The notes beneath the pieces are model-generated. The model worked only from the letters and a program-made list of their open reading frames with translations, made no database searches and was not told the origin of the DNA. This document shows positions 16,639-26,094 of a stretch of DNA of 64,000 nucleotides, one piece after another. Each line of letters begins with the position of its first letter. Position 1 is the stretch's first letter. Origin of the DNA: Synechococcus sp. JA-3-3Ab (GTDB lineage Bacteria; Cyanobacteriota; Cyanobacteriia; Thermostichales; Thermostichaceae); NCBI RefSeq assembly GCF_000013205.1, contig NC_007775.1, positions 2,246,001-2,310,000 on the forward strand. The letters are read 5' to 3'. A program made the translations under genes and the position numbers.

Positions 16639-17379
16639 ATGGCTGCCAAGAAAAGATCCTCGGAGCTTCAGCCCAGCCTATTTGACGATCCCCTAGAGCC
16701 ACCTGCCCCCGCTGCGGAGACGCTTCCCCAATGGGATCAGATCCCGCTCTCGGCCCAGGTGCCCATTCCCCCCGGTACCTATCGAGAACTAGAACAACTG
16801 GAGCAGCACTGCCGAGTCTGCCAGCGCTGCGAGTTGGCGGCCAACCGTACCCATGTGGTGGTGCACCGAGGCAACCCCAAGGCGAGGATTCTCATCATCG
16901 GCGAGGGGCCGGGGGAACAGGAAGATCTGCAAGGGCTGCCCTTCGTGGGCAAGTCGGGGCAGTTGCTCGATAAGATCTTGGCCTCCGTGGGGCTAGATTC
17001 CGAACGGGACACCTACATTTGCAATGTCGTCAAGTGCCGTCCCCCCAACAACCGCGTGCCCACCCAGGAGGAGATGGACGCCTGCCGGCCCTACTTGTTG
17101 GAGCAGATCCGCCTGGTGGATCCCTGGATCATTTTGTTGACCGGCGCCACCTCGGTGCGCTCCCTTCTGGGGGATAAGCGCGGCATCACCAAGATCCGCG
17201 GCGAGTGGATCCAGTGGCAGGGGCGCTGGTGTATGCCGATTTTCCACCCGGCCTATTTGCTGCGCAACCCCGACCGCACCCCCGGCAGCCCCAAGTGGCT
17301 GATGTGGCAGGATATTCAGGCGGTGAAGCAAAAGTACCTAGAACTTGCCGGCGCAACGCCGCCCCAGCCGGACTTCTGA
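16639..17379 (+). CDS. Type 4 uracil-DNA glycosylase (iron-sulfur)
   Basis: The 246-residue protein removes uracil from DNA at the start of base excision repair. It shows family 4 features: a CRVCQRCE cluster at residues 58-65 supplying cysteines for the [4Fe-4S] centre, the active-site motif GEGPGEQED at about 91-99, NVVKCRPPNNR near 133-143, and the HPAYLLRNP motif near 205. Family 4 enzymes are common in thermophiles, where cytosine deaminates fast. The first 40 residues are a Pro-rich extension with a QPSLFDD segment that resembles a sliding-clamp (PIP-like) tag, an inference. It diverges from tldD. Confidence 0.93.
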   Translation: MAAKKRSSELQPSLFDDPLEPPAPAAETLPQWDQIPLSAQVPIPPGTYRELEQLEQHCRVCQRCELAANRTHVVVHRGNPKARILIIGEGPGEQEDLQGLPFVGKSGQLLDKILASVGLDSERDTYICNVVKCRPPNNRVPTQEEMDACRPYLLEQIRLVDPWIILLTGATSVRSLLGDKRGITKIRGEWIQWQGRWCMPIFHPAYLLRNPDRTPGSPKWLMWQDIQAVKQKYLELAGATPPQPDF

Positions 17380-17412
17380 GCTACTTTCCCTGGTATTTGG
17401 CCAGCGCCGCTA

Positions 17413-17449
17413 CCCTCACCCCCAGCCCCTCTCCCAAGGGAGAGGGGGG
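17413..17449. repeat. Dispersed palindromic repeat, copy 1
   Basis: This copy reads CCTCACCCCCAG and then a hairpin with CCCCTCTCCC at 17426-17435 and GGGAGAGGGG at 17438-17447, loop AA. Related copies are at 26274-26310 and, partly, 31723-31746. It lies between the convergent glycosylase and methyltransferase genes, where it may end transcription, although no T-run follows. Confidence 0.8.
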
Positions 17450-17459
17450 TATGGGATCC

Positions 17460-18308
17460 CTAACTTGCAGGCTTGAAGCCGCTCAGCAGGCCGAAGCGCA
17501 GCAAGCCGCTGGCATAGGCCCGCCGCATCAGGCCCAGCCCCAGCGCCCCACGGACGGTGACCCAGCCGCTGCGCAGCAAAGCCGGGATCCACCGCCAATC
17601 GCGAGCCGAGGCGATCACCTCGTCCCAAAAGGGGGCCACCCGCTCCGACCAGTCGGCGGTGCGCAACCGCTCGAACCCCACCTGGTGGGCCAGCGCTTCA
17701 TACTCCGACAAGCTGATGACATAGGGCAGGCAGTACACGTCGTAGATCTGCTGCAAAAGGCGCTCATCCTGGCGGCTCAGGGATCCCTCGCGGTGGCACC
17801 AGGTAACCACCATCATCTGCCCGCCCGGCTGCAAGACCCGCCAGCACTCGGCCAGAAACCGCCGCTTATCCGGCATGTGCTCGCCGCTTTCCAGAGCCCA
17901 GACCAGATCGAAGGTGTTGTCGGCAAAGGGCATGTCCAGGGCATCGGCCACCCAAAAGCGCACCCTGTTGCTCAGGCCGGCTGCTTGAGCGCGCTCCTCG
18001 GCCCGCTGGGCCTGGACAGGGCTGAGGGTAATGCCTGTTACCTCGGCGCCAAAGCGCCGCGCCAGCTCCAGGCTGCTCCCCCCAATGCCACAGCCGAGAT
18101 CGAGGATGTGCCGGGGGGGCTTGGGATCCCCGATCTGGCCCCATTGAATGACTCGGTCGATGAGATCGATCTGGGCTTGGCGGCGATCCTTGCCGGTCTG
18201 GCCCGGCTCGTAGTAGCCGTGGTGCATGTGCTCTCCCCACACCTGCTCCCAAAGGCCAGAGGAAGCATCGTAGAAGCGGCGGATGCGTTGGTTGAGGGGA
18301 GAGGTCAT
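17460..18308 (-). CDS. Tocopherol/quinone-type SAM methyltransferase
   Basis: The 282-residue protein resembles gamma-tocopherol methyltransferase (VTE4) and its cyanobacterial relatives. Residues 1-30 read NQRIRRFYDASSGLWEQVWGEHMHHGYY, with the WGEHMHHGYYEPG motif typical of this group. The SAM site LDLGCGIGGSS follows at about 69-79, and DALDMPFADNTFDLVWALESGEHM at about 118-141. The family methylates tocopherol or related aromatic substrates; specificity toward gamma-tocopherol is probable but not provable. No chloroplast-like leader is expected or seen. It diverges from the radical SAM gene with about 120 bases between. Confidence 0.83.
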   Translation of the reverse strand: MTSPLNQRIRRFYDASSGLWEQVWGEHMHHGYYEPGQTGKDRRQAQIDLIDRVIQWGQIGDPKPPRHILDLGCGIGGSSLELARRFGAEVTGITLSPVQAQRAEERAQAAGLSNRVRFWVADALDMPFADNTFDLVWALESGEHMPDKRRFLAECWRVLQPGGQMMVVTWCHREGSLSRQDERLLQQIYDVYCLPYVISLSEYEALAHQVGFERLRTADWSERVAPFWDEVIASARDWRWIPALLRSGWVTVRGALGLGLMRRAYASGLLRFGLLSGFKPAS

Positions 18309-18430
18309 CGGCAGGTGCAGGTCGGGATCCCTCTTATTCTGGACGATCTTGCCGTCCTTCCTGGCCCTGGGGGCGGGCTGGCAAAACCCCGATTAAGCTG
18401 GGAAAGTAGGCTCTTGTTGCCGCTGGGATC

Positions 18431-20038
18431 TTGGCCACCTCAGACTTTGCCCTCGAGCAGCTTCTCTTCACCCCGGCCACGCCCGAGCCCGACGCGGTGC
18501 GGCTGATCTACGCTTTCCCCAACACCTACTCGGTGGGGATCACCAGCCTCGGCTACCAGGTCATCTGGAGCCTGCTGGCCAGCCGCCGTGATGTGTCGGT
18601 CGCCCGCCTGTTTACCGACCTGGCCGAGCCGCTGCCGCGGGATCCTGAGCTGCTGGGCTTTTCCCTCTCCTGGGAGCTGGACTACGTCCACATCCTGGAT
18701 CTGCTGGAACGACAGAGGATCCCCCTCCAGGCCGAGGCGCGGGAAGAAGCGCACCCCCTGGTTTTCGGCGGCGGCCCGGTGTTGACGGCCAACCCTGAGC
18801 CCTTTGCTGCGTTCTTTGACTTGATCCTGCTGGGGGACGGGGAGGGGCTGGTGGAGCAGATGATCCAGACCTATCGGCAGGTACGGCGGGGATCCCGCGC
18901 CGAAAAGCTGCAGGCGCTGGCCCAGGTGCCGGGGATCTACGTGCCCAGCCTCTACGAGGTGCGCTACCGCGGGCCCGACGGCCCAGTGGAGAAGGTGATC
19001 CCCAAGCTGGACGGGATCCCCAGCTCCATCCGCAAGCACACCTTCCGCGGCAACACCCTCTCGGTGTCCACCGTGGTTACCCCCAAGGCGGCCTGGGAGA
19101 GCATTTACATGGTGGAGGTGGTGCGCAGTTGTCCGGAGATGTGCCGCTTTTGCCTGGCCAGCTATCTAACATTGCCTTTTCGGGCAGCGGATGTGGAGGG
19201 ACATCTGATCCCGGCGGTGGAGCGGGGGCTGCAGGTTACCCAGCGGATTGGCCTTTTGGGGGCTTCGGTAACCCAGCACCCCCAGTTTGAGGAATTGCTG
19301 GAGTACCTGGCGCAGGATCGCTTTGAGCAGGTGCGCCTTAGCCTGGCCTCGGTGCGCACGGGCACGGTTACGCCTCGCTTGGCGCAAGTGCTTTCCCGCC
19401 GCGGCAGCCAGTCCATTACCGTGGCCATCGAAAGCGGCTCGGAGCGGCTGCGCCGGGTCATCAACAAAAAGCTGGCCAACGAAGAGATCCTGGCGGCGGC
19501 TGCCCACGCCCAGGCCGGCGGCCTGAAGGGGATCAAGTTCTACGGCATGGTGGGGATCCCGGCGGAAACCCAGGCCGACCTGGAGGCCACGGTTGCTCTT
19601 TTCAAGGAGCTCAAGAAGGTGGCTCCCCGCCTGCGCTTCACCCTGGGCTGCAGCACCTTTGTGCCCAAGGCCCACACCCCCTTCCAGTGGCAGGGGGTGG
19701 ATCCCCAGGCGGAGAAAAAGCTGCAGTGGTATCAAAAACACCTGCGCCCCCTGGGCGTGGAGTTCCGCCCGGAAAGCTACAGTTGGTCGGTCATCCAGGC
19801 CTTGATCTCAAGAGGGGATCGGCGGGTGGCCCAGGTTTTGCAGCTAGCACGGCAGTGGGGCGATTCCCTGGGCAGCTACCGCCGCGCCTTCAAAGAGCTC
19901 AAAGGGCAACTGCCGCCCCTGGACTTCTACGTGTACCACAACTGGGATCCGGCGGATCCCCTTCCCTGGCAACACATCGAAGGCCCTCTCAGCCTGGAGC
20001 GGCTGCAGCAGCACCGCCAAGAGGCCTTTTCCGTGTAG
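18431..20038 (+). CDS. B12-binding-domain radical SAM protein (TIGR03960-like)
   Basis: The 535-residue protein has an N-terminal cobalamin-binding-like Rossmann region (about 1-190, with FPNTYSVGITSLGYQ near 28-42) and then a radical SAM domain. The cluster motif CPEMCRFC is at about 234-241 (CxxxCxxC), the form that binds the [4Fe-4S] cluster with SAM. Later come SITVAIESGSERLRRVINK and GIKFYGMVGIP. This family is often found near ribosomal genes or fused to a DUF2344 partner; substrate is unknown. The start is TTG at 18431, chosen because the conserved segment begins at once; no ATG is available nearby. Product call is firm at family level. Confidence 0.88.
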   Translation: MATSDFALEQLLFTPATPEPDAVRLIYAFPNTYSVGITSLGYQVIWSLLASRRDVSVARLFTDLAEPLPRDPELLGFSLSWELDYVHILDLLERQRIPLQAEAREEAHPLVFGGGPVLTANPEPFAAFFDLILLGDGEGLVEQMIQTYRQVRRGSRAEKLQALAQVPGIYVPSLYEVRYRGPDGPVEKVIPKLDGIPSSIRKHTFRGNTLSVSTVVTPKAAWESIYMVEVVRSCPEMCRFCLASYLTLPFRAADVEGHLIPAVERGLQVTQRIGLLGASVTQHPQFEELLEYLAQDRFEQVRLSLASVRTGTVTPRLAQVLSRRGSQSITVAIESGSERLRRVINKKLANEEILAAAAHAQAGGLKGIKFYGMVGIPAETQADLEATVALFKELKKVAPRLRFTLGCSTFVPKAHTPFQWQGVDPQAEKKLQWYQKHLRPLGVEFRPESYSWSVIQALISRGDRRVAQVLQLARQWGDSLGSYRRAFKELKGQLPPLDFYVYHNWDPADPLPWQHIEGPLSLERLQQHRQEAFSV

Positions 20039-20058
20039 CATGTCGTGCCTAAAATCCC

Positions 20059-20988
20059 CTAGGAAGGGGATTGACGGTGAGAGCCTGAAGCGGCCAGAAA
20101 CGCCTCGATCTCGGCGCGGTGGGGCAAACTGGGCTGAGCGCCAGGGCGGGTTACACACAAGGCCGCAGCGGCATTGGCAAACCGCAGGGCTTCCCTCAGG
20201 GATTTGCCAGCAGCCAGGCAAGCGGCCAAAGCACCGCAGAAGCTGTCGCCGGCAGCAGTGGTATCCACCACCAACACGGGGTGGGCTGGCAGATGGCCCC
20301 TTTCCTCCCCATCGGCCCAGACCAAGCCCGCTCCCCCCAAGGTGATGATCACTGTCGGGATCCCCTGCTGTTGCAAGGCTTGGGCCACTTTTTCGGCTTG
20401 CGCTGGCGTCTCCACTGGAGATTGGGCAAGGGCAGCGGCTTCGCTTTCATTGAGCACCAAGTAGCGCACCTGGCGCAACAGGGATCCCGGCAGGGGCACC
20501 ACAGGGGCTGGATTGAGCAGGACGGGGATCCCTTGGGCAAAGGCTTGCTCTGCCACCGCCTGCACCGTGGCCAGGGGGATTTCCAGTTGCAGCAGAACCA
20601 TCGCTGCCGGCGTCCAAGGAGGCAGCTGGGCGGGGGTGTAGCGACCGTTAGCGCCGGGGCTGACCACAATCCGGTTTTGCCCTGCTGGATCCACAGTGAT
20701 CAGAGCGATGCCGCTGGGCCCTTCCAGCTCCCGCAGGTGGTGGGTATCGACGCCGTTCTGCTCCAGGTTCTCTTTCAGCAGGCGGCCAAAGCTGTCAGAT
20801 CCCACTGCCCCCCACATCTCCACCTGGGCTCCCGCCCGTGCCGCTGCCACCGCTTGGTTGGCCCCCTTGCCGCCAGGGTAGGTGGCGTAGTCGGATCCCA
20901 GCACCGTTTCCCCAGGCCCAGGATGGCGTGGTACCTGCACCACCAAGTCCAGATTCAAGCTCCCCACTACGCGAACTAGGGCTGTCAT
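20059..20988 (-). CDS. rbsK: Ribokinase (PfkB family)
   Basis: The 309-residue protein phosphorylates D-ribose to ribose 5-phosphate. The N-terminal substrate loop NLDLVVQVPRHPGPGETV at about 13-30 and GGKGANQAVAAARAGA at about 40-55 are the PfkB signature 1 region. NPAPVVPLPG lies near 175. The anion hole and catalytic aspartate are in TTAAGDSFCGALAACLA near 245-261 (PfkB signature 2). The length is typical. No ribose transporter is nearby, so it may salvage internal ribose. It is convergent with the radical SAM gene and divergent from the YbjQ-like gene. Confidence 0.9.
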   Translation of the reverse strand: MTALVRVVGSLNLDLVVQVPRHPGPGETVLGSDYATYPGGKGANQAVAAARAGAQVEMWGAVGSDSFGRLLKENLEQNGVDTHHLRELEGPSGIALITVDPAGQNRIVVSPGANGRYTPAQLPPWTPAAMVLLQLEIPLATVQAVAEQAFAQGIPVLLNPAPVVPLPGSLLRQVRYLVLNESEAAALAQSPVETPAQAEKVAQALQQQGIPTVIITLGGAGLVWADGEERGHLPAHPVLVVDTTAAGDSFCGALAACLAAGKSLREALRFANAAAALCVTRPGAQPSLPHRAEIEAFLAASGSHRQSPS

Positions 20989-21108
20989 TGGCTAGCTGAA
21001 AAACGGTGCCCTAGAGGTAGCTCATTCTAGCTCCCACCACTGGGTTGGAGAGCTTTCCACCTTGGAGAGGATTGGCTAGCTTGTGAGGGGGTGACGCGGA
21101 AACAAGCC

Positions 21109-21420
21109 ATGCTGCTGACCACTACAGACGTGCTCCAAGGTAGAGAGGTTGAGCGTTACTTGGGCATTGTTACCGCCGAGGTAGTTTATGGCACCAATGT
21201 TCTACGGGACTTCCTTGCTAGCCTCCGCAACATCATCGGGGGACGCACAAGAACCTATGAAGAAGTTCTCGAGAATGCCCAGAAAAAGGTTTTGGAAGAG
21301 TTGGAGCAGCGAGCCAAACGTTTGGGAGCAAATGGCATCCTAGGCGTTAGCATTCATACCAACATGAGCGCGACAATGATCCTCGTTACCGCCGCCGGCA
21401 CCGCCGTCAAGCTGCGCTAG
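21109..21420 (+). CDS. YbjQ/UPF0145 family protein
   Basis: The protein of about 103 residues fits UPF0145 (YbjQ), small proteins that form pentameric dodecin-like assemblies and have been proposed to bind metals. Visible marks are LLTTTDVLQGREVERYLGIV at the start, TYEEVLENAQKKVLEELEQRA in the middle and LGANGILGVSIHT near 80. The ATG at 21109 is selected because the family starts with this strand; a GTG at 21091 would add six residues and has a GAGGGG stretch directly in front. The biological role is unknown. Confidence 0.85.
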   Translation: MLLTTTDVLQGREVERYLGIVTAEVVYGTNVLRDFLASLRNIIGGRTRTYEEVLENAQKKVLEELEQRAKRLGANGILGVSIHTNMSATMILVTAAGTAVKLR

Positions 21421-21425
21421 AACCT

Positions 21426-22175
21426 TTAGGCCAGGCTCTCCATCAATGCCTCGTCGATCTCAAAGTTGGCGTAGACATTTTGCACATCATCCAAGTGGTC
21501 CAGCCGCTCCATGAGGGTCAGTACCAGCTTGGCTGTCTCGGGGTCCTCCACATGCACCTCCGTAGAGGGGATCCAGCGGATGGCCGCCTCTTGCACCTGG
21601 TAGCCTTCTTTTTTGAGGTAGGTGGCCACCTGCTCCAGCAGGGTGTAATCGCAGTAGACTTCTGCGTCGGTTCCCTCGACCTTGAGATCCTCCCCGCCTG
21701 CTTCGGCTACCGCTAGCAGCAGAGCTTCGGGATCTGTCACCCCCTCTAGGCTAATCACCCCTTTTTGCCGGAACAGCCAGCTCACGCAGCCACTTTCCCC
21801 CAGGCTGCCGCCGACTTTGCTGAAGGCCTCCCGCACCTCGGCAGCCGTGCGGTTACGGTTGTCGGTCATCGCCTCGATCAAGACAGCTACCCCCCCAGGG
21901 CCGTAGCCTTCGTAGCGAATTTCCTCCAGGGGGCTGTCGTCGGCCCAGTTGCCGGATCCCTTGGCGATGGCCCGCTCGATGGTCTCAGCAGGCATGCCTG
22001 CCGCTTTGGCTTTCTCCACGGCCGAGCGCAGCCGAAAGTTGGCGTCAGGATCGGGCAGGCCGTTGCGCGCTGCCACGATGATGGCCCGGGAAAGTTTGGT
22101 AAATAGGCTGCCCTTTTTGGCATCTACACGGGCTTTTTGCCGCTTAATGTTGGCCCATTTGCTGTGTCCTGCCAT
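21426..22175 (-). CDS. yebC: YebC/PmpR family protein
   Basis: The 249-residue protein matches YebC, with MAGHSKWANIKRQKARVDAK at the start and GYGPGGVAVLIEAMTDNRNRTAAEV split across about 85-110. YebC proteins act as ribosome-associated factors easing difficult peptide stretches such as polyproline, and in some bacteria as transcription regulators (PmpR). The longer open frame begins at 22193, but all family members start with MAGHSKW, so the ATG at 22173-22175 is used. Several proteins in this window are very proline-rich, a setting where such a factor would be useful (inference). Confidence 0.93.
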   Translation of the reverse strand: MAGHSKWANIKRQKARVDAKKGSLFTKLSRAIIVAARNGLPDPDANFRLRSAVEKAKAAGMPAETIERAIAKGSGNWADDSPLEEIRYEGYGPGGVAVLIEAMTDNRNRTAAEVREAFSKVGGSLGESGCVSWLFRQKGVISLEGVTDPEALLLAVAEAGGEDLKVEGTDAEVYCDYTLLEQVATYLKKEGYQVQEAAIRWIPSTEVHVEDPETAKLVLTLMERLDHLDDVQNVYANFEIDEALMESLA

Positions 22176-22270
22176 GCTGTGCACACCAGTCAAGCAACCT
22201 AAGGGAAGGGATCCCCTAACTTTGAAGCCTAAATCACCACCTGCTTAGGTCTCAACCCCAGAGGTGCAGG

Positions 22271-23023
22271 TCAAGGCTGGATGGGTTGCCGCTCGATTAC
22301 ACCCCCTGGTGGCGGTGGAGCTTCTGGCGTTGCTTGAGGCGCAGGCGTTGGTGTCTCTATAGGAGCTGGCGTGGGAGGCAAAGGAGGTACAGGCTCTTCA
22401 GGCACAGCCTCAGGCGGAGGGGTCGGGGTTGGCGGCTGAGTTAAAAAGGGCGTTACCTGTTCCAGCAGCTCGGCATAGAAGATTCCGTCCTGCTCCGGCC
22501 CAAAGCGGCCCACCGCCCAGCGGTGACGGGGCACAAACAGGGTTTGCAGCAGCACTTCCCGACTGGCGAAAGAGGGAGTGCCCACAAAGACGTAGCCATC
22601 GACAATGACACGGTTCAAGTCAGGCCGAGTTTGAAACACCCGGTCCACCTCCCGCAGCATCTCCGCATCCAGCCGCTCCAGCAGAGTTCCCAGAGTGTCT
22701 TCAGGCCTGACCAAAACCCGCACTGGAAAGCGATAGCTTTCGCATCGATACTCTCCGCAGAGCTTAACCAGCTCGTTCCGAACTCGGATCTGCACCGCCG
22801 GATCGATGTCTCTCACCGGCAGGGAGACTTCTGGCTCTGGCTGCTGTTCCGCTTCCTGGGCCCAAGTCAAGAGGTGGCCACCCCAAGCTCCCAATAGCAG
22901 CGATCCGCACAACAAGGCGAGTTCCCAACCTCCAAGGGGAAGGCTCCAGCCTGGGCTGCCTCGCTCAGGGCGTTGTGAAAGCAGGAGATTGGGATCCCGA
23001 TTCTTACTCAGCGGGCTGTTCAT
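22271..23023 (-). CDS. Single-span protein with proline-rich C-tail, unknown
   Basis: I do not recognise a family. The 250-residue protein has one membrane span at about residues 33-52 (ELALLCGSLLLGAWGGHLL), a folded region at about 70-185 with two cysteines close together (LCGEYRCESYRF), and a Pro/Thr/Glu-rich tail from about 190 with PTPTPPPEA-like repeats. The likely place is the periplasmic face or thylakoid lumen. The cysteine pair could form a disulfide. It stands alone between yebC and a divergent lipoprotein gene. Codon use is as in neighbours. Confidence 0.72.
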   Translation of the reverse strand: MNSPLSKNRDPNLLLSQRPERGSPGWSLPLGGWELALLCGSLLLGAWGGHLLTWAQEAEQQPEPEVSLPVRDIDPAVQIRVRNELVKLCGEYRCESYRFPVRVLVRPEDTLGTLLERLDAEMLREVDRVFQTRPDLNRVIVDGYVFVGTPSFASREVLLQTLFVPRHRWAVGRFGPEQDGIFYAELLEQVTPFLTQPPTPTPPPEAVPEEPVPPLPPTPAPIETPTPAPQATPEAPPPPGGVIERQPIQP

Positions 23024-23233
23024 AGGTTAACCACTACGGCGTCGATAGCTACCGCCAACTCTACCCGACATGGGCCTAGGAGGCACTAGGCTAAAACGGA
23101 GCCGCTCCTGCTGGATGTCGCTGCTCAAAGGATCAGGGGGAGGGATCGATGGATCGCCAAATCCGTTCGCTGCAGCTTGCCGAAATGGCTGTAGTCTAAT
23201 CTGGAGAAGCTAATGATCCTGCAAGAGGTATCT

Positions 23234-23932
23234 ATGGCAGCGCCAACATCAAAGGTTTGGGGATCCCCTCTGAAGCTTTTTTGGGGCTTCCTAGCCTCGG
23301 CTGTCCTCCTGGCAGGCTGTGGGGGAGCTGGAGGGACGGTGCCACCTCCAGTCAATGTTTGCGCGCAAGCCTTTCCAGCGATTTTCGAGGCCAAGAGCTT
23401 GCGCCCAGGAGCAAGGCGCAGTGGAACCTTGGGGCCAAATAGCGACTTGGAGATCTACTTTGATGAGAAGGACAATGTCATAAATGCCCGGGAAGTCCCA
23501 CCTCCCCCTGGCACGTTTACCTTTTATGTCGATGGATTCCTTTACTTTCCTTCTGCAGCCAATGTTACGGGAGTTACTATCCGCCTAACCAGTCCAGTCT
23601 TCGACCCTCTGCTGGTCATCTTTGGTCTTGATGCCAACGGGAGGGCTGATCCAGAACTCTTCTTCATCAACGATGACGCAAAGCCTGGTGATTTCACCAC
23701 CTCCGAGCTGACGATCCCAGTACGGCAAGACCGCTGTTACCTAGTGCTAGTGCAGAGCTACTGGGCCCAGAATTCCCGCAGCGTTGCTCCAGGTAGCCCA
23801 GGCCGAGGTCCCTATACCCTCGAGGTGGTGAGGGAAACCTCTGCCGCGCCTCCTCCTCCCCCTCCCATCCAGCAGAAGCCTGACGACAGGGAAAACGGCG
23901 GTGGCGGTGACCGAGGCGGTGTGGGTATTTAG
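23234..23932 (+). CDS. Lipoprotein with PPC-like beta-sandwich domain
   Basis: The protein of about 232 residues opens with a lipoprotein signal: a hydrophobic stretch [13 protein letters not shown] with the lipobox LAGC at about residue 29. After it lies a beta-rich domain of about 130 residues with [15 protein letters not shown] and [19 protein letters not shown], like bacterial pre-peptidase C-terminal domains. The tail is Pro-rich and ends in Gly/Asp. ATG 23234 is preceded by AAGAGG at good spacing; ATG 23213, seven codons earlier, has GGAGA in front and is the alternative. It is convergent with the Ser/Thr kinase gene and overlaps its end by four bases. Function unknown. Confidence 0.75.
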   Translation: MAAPTSKVWGSPLKLFWGFLASAVLLAGCGGAGGTVPPPVNVCAQAFPAIFEAKSLRPGARRSGTLGPNSDLEIYFDEKDNVINAREVPPPPGTFTFYVDGFLYFPSAANVTGVTIRLTSPVFDPLLVIFGLDANGRADPELFFINDDAKPGDFTTSELTIPVRQDRCYLVLVQSYWAQNSRSVAPGSPGRGPYTLEVVRETSAAPPPPPPIQQKPDDRENGGGGDRGGVGI

Positions 23933-26094
23933 CTCTGGCGGGTAAGCCTAATGGCAAAGCTTGCGCTGCCACAGGTGGCTGTGCCGCGAATCAAACGCCC
24001 GTCAGAGCTGACGGTACCGCTCCACGTGACAGTTGGAGTACCGCTACCCCCTATCCTGCCGCTAACAGAAAGTTGGTTGCCGATGAGCTGGCCACTGCGC
24101 TCAGAAAAGCTGGGTGAGGAAATGATAATCTGATCGCCGTTTTGCTGAATGGAAACGGTTTCCTGGATGCCAGTTGCAACATTGATCTTACACAGGGATC
24201 CCTGCCAGACAAAGGATCCTCCCTCATAGAGCCACTGACCGCTCAAGGCAAACTCTGGCGCAGGCGTTGGTGTTGCTGGGGCTGGCGTCGAGGTGGGCGT
24301 CGGGATCGGGGTGGGGGTAGGGGTAGGAGTACGGGGGACGAGCGGGGTAAAGCGAGGGATAGGGGTAAGCGTTGGTGTTGGCACCGGGGTGGGAGTGGGT
24401 GTTGGTGCCGGAGTTGGAGTGGGTGGCGGTGTCGGAGTTAGAGTGGGTGGCGGTGTCGGAGTTGGAGTGGGTGGCGGTGTCGGAGTCGGGGTGGGTGGCG
24501 GTGTCGGAGTCGGGGTGGGTGGCGGTGTCGGAGTCGGGGTGGGTGGCGGTGTCGGAGTCGGGGTGGGCTCGGGGGTAGGTGTTGGGGTGACTTCAGCGGT
24601 AGAAATCGGCTCCGGCTCTTCCTGAGTATCGCGGATTGTTGGGCGCGGCCAGAGCAAAAAGGCGGCTAGCAAAGCCACAGCGCCTCCCCCGGCCAAGACC
24701 CACTTTAGGCTGCTGCCGGAAGGCTGGAGAACCGTTGGGGGGGCGGCTTGCGGCAGGGGACGGGTAGGGGGAGTATCCGTTCGTGGTGGGACGGGGGGAT
24801 CCTGAGGGGGAGCAGCCGGAAGCGTGTTGCTGGCCTGGATGACTGTAGAGGGCGTTTCGGCAGTTTCGCCTTCAACTTTGGGGGAGGGATCCGGCGCAGC
24901 TTCTGCCGAGGGATCTGAGGGGAGAGGTTCCCGCTCGGCGATGTAATAGGGGATCCCTGCACCTGCAGGCGGGATGGGGTCATCTTCGACAAGATCCAGA
25001 TCTTCATCGCGGATGTCTTCAAAGGCTCCAGAAGCCGATCCTGTATTGCCGGTGGTTTTGATCGGCGGTCTGGGATCGGAAGAGGGTGGAGCCTCGTTTT
25101 GAGCCTTGGCACCGCCGGTGGGAAGAATCACGGTACTGGCCTGGCTGCTGGGGAGTTGAGTGGCCACCGTCAGCTCATAAGCCTGCAGCAGCCGCTCCCC
25201 CAGCTCCTGCATCGTCTGCGGGCGTTCGTCCGGGTTTTTCTTCAGGCAATCCATCACCACCGCTGCCAAGGCGGGCGGGATCGGCTGCGGAGTTGTCTCC
25301 GGGTTGATCTCAAGGGGGCTTTCGTAGCAATGGGCGTGGATCCAACTGTGCAATGAGTCGGTTTCCAAGCGAAAGGGCATGGATCCCGTCAGCATCTCGT
25401 AGAGCACCACCCCAAACGAGTAGATATCCGAGCGGGCATCCAGAGACTTGCCCCGTATCTGTTCAGGAGAGGCGTAACGGGCCGTGCCGATAAATCCGCC
25501 CCCTTTGTGGGTGCCTAGGCTGAGGGTGTGATCCGCCAGGGTCTTGGCCACGCCGAAGTCGAGGATTTTCAGTTGAGACGTGAGTTGGCCCTCTTGCAAG
25601 ACTTGCTCGAGAAACAGGTTGCTGGGCTTGATGTCGCGGTGAATCACGCCCCGAATCTCGCGGCCATCTACCTTGGCGCGGAACGTGTGGGCAAAGTGCA
25701 GCCCTTCACAAGCCTGCAGGGCCAACCGAATGACTTGCCGAAGCGGCAGAGCCCCTTTTTCCCGCATCAGCTTGCCCAGATCCTGCCCCTTGAGGTACTC
25801 CATCACCAGGTAGGCTTGCTCGCCCTCTTGGCCGTGATCCAAAACTTTGACGATGCGGGGATGCTGTCCCAGAAGGATGCTGATGCGGATCTCTTCGGCA
25901 AAGCGGCGGCGCAAATCGATCTGGGCGTCGCCCCGGCTCAGCAGCAAGGGCGCGTGCAGGATCTTGACCGCCACCTCTTGGTGGTTGTTGTGTAAGTCCA
26001 AGGCGCGAAAGACGGATCCCATGCCGCCACCACCGATTTCTTGAATTAGCCGGTAGCGACCGCCCAAAATGCGATTGGTGAGATCAAAAGACAT
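23929..26094 (-). CDS. Transmembrane Ser/Thr protein kinase (PknB-like)
   Basis: The 721-residue protein has an N-terminal Hanks-type kinase domain (about 10-290): the glycine loop [19 protein letters not shown] with the ATP-binding lysine, catalytic [12 protein letters not shown] as LDFGVAKTL, and [13 protein letters not shown]. Then come an acidic low-complexity linker, one membrane span at about 466-484 ([19 protein letters not shown]), a long PTPTP stalk at about 495-600, and a C-terminal beta-rich domain of about 110 residues that would be outside. It should phosphorylate cytoplasmic targets in response to an external cue. The stalk is built on an exact DNA repeat. Substrates are unknown. 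Confidence 0.92.
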   Translation of the reverse strand: MSFDLTNRILGGRYRLIQEIGGGGMGSVFRALDLHNNHQEVAVKILHAPLLLSRGDAQIDLRRRFAEEIRISILLGQHPRIVKVLDHGQEGEQAYLVMEYLKGQDLGKLMREKGALPLRQVIRLALQACEGLHFAHTFRAKVDGREIRGVIHRDIKPSNLFLEQVLQEGQLTSQLKILDFGVAKTLADHTLSLGTHKGGGFIGTARYASPEQIRGKSLDARSDIYSFGVVLYEMLTGSMPFRLETDSLHSWIHAHCYESPLEINPETTPQPIPPALAAVVMDCLKKNPDERPQTMQELGERLLQAYELTVATQLPSSQASTVILPTGGAKAQNEAPPSSDPRPPIKTTGNTGSASGAFEDIRDEDLDLVEDDPIPPAGAGIPYYIAEREPLPSDPSAEAAPDPSPKVEGETAETPSTVIQASNTLPAAPPQDPPVPPRTDTPPTRPLPQAAPPTVLQPSGSSLKWVLAGGGAVALLAAFLLWPRPTIRDTQEEPEPISTAEVTPTPTPEPTPTPTPPPTPTPTPPPTPTPTPPPTPTPTPPPTPTPTPPPTLTPTPPPTPTPAPTPTPTPVPTPTLTPIPRFTPLVPRTPTPTPTPIPTPTSTPAPATPTPAPEFALSGQWLYEGGSFVWQGSLCKINVATGIQETVSIQQNGDQIIISSPSFSERSGQLIGNQLSVSGRIGGSGTPTVTWSGTVSSDGRLIRGTATCGSASFAIRLTRQS
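24421..24564. repeat. Six 24-bp tandem units in the kinase stalk
   Basis: A 24-base unit (GGGTGGCGGTGTCGGAGTCG plus four bases) is repeated six times head to tail. On the coding strand it gives [12 protein letters not shown] octapeptides in the external stalk of the kinase. The four units from 24469 to 24564 are nearly identical, so the array is recently expanded and may vary in length between strains. Confidence 0.9.

Noticed and set aside
17205..18506. 433-codon plus-strand open frame
   Set aside because: It runs opposite the tocopherol-type methyltransferase and overlaps two other genes; the translation has no domain.
24421..24564. Possible CRISPR array
   Set aside because: The units are head to tail with no spacers and encode protein repeats.
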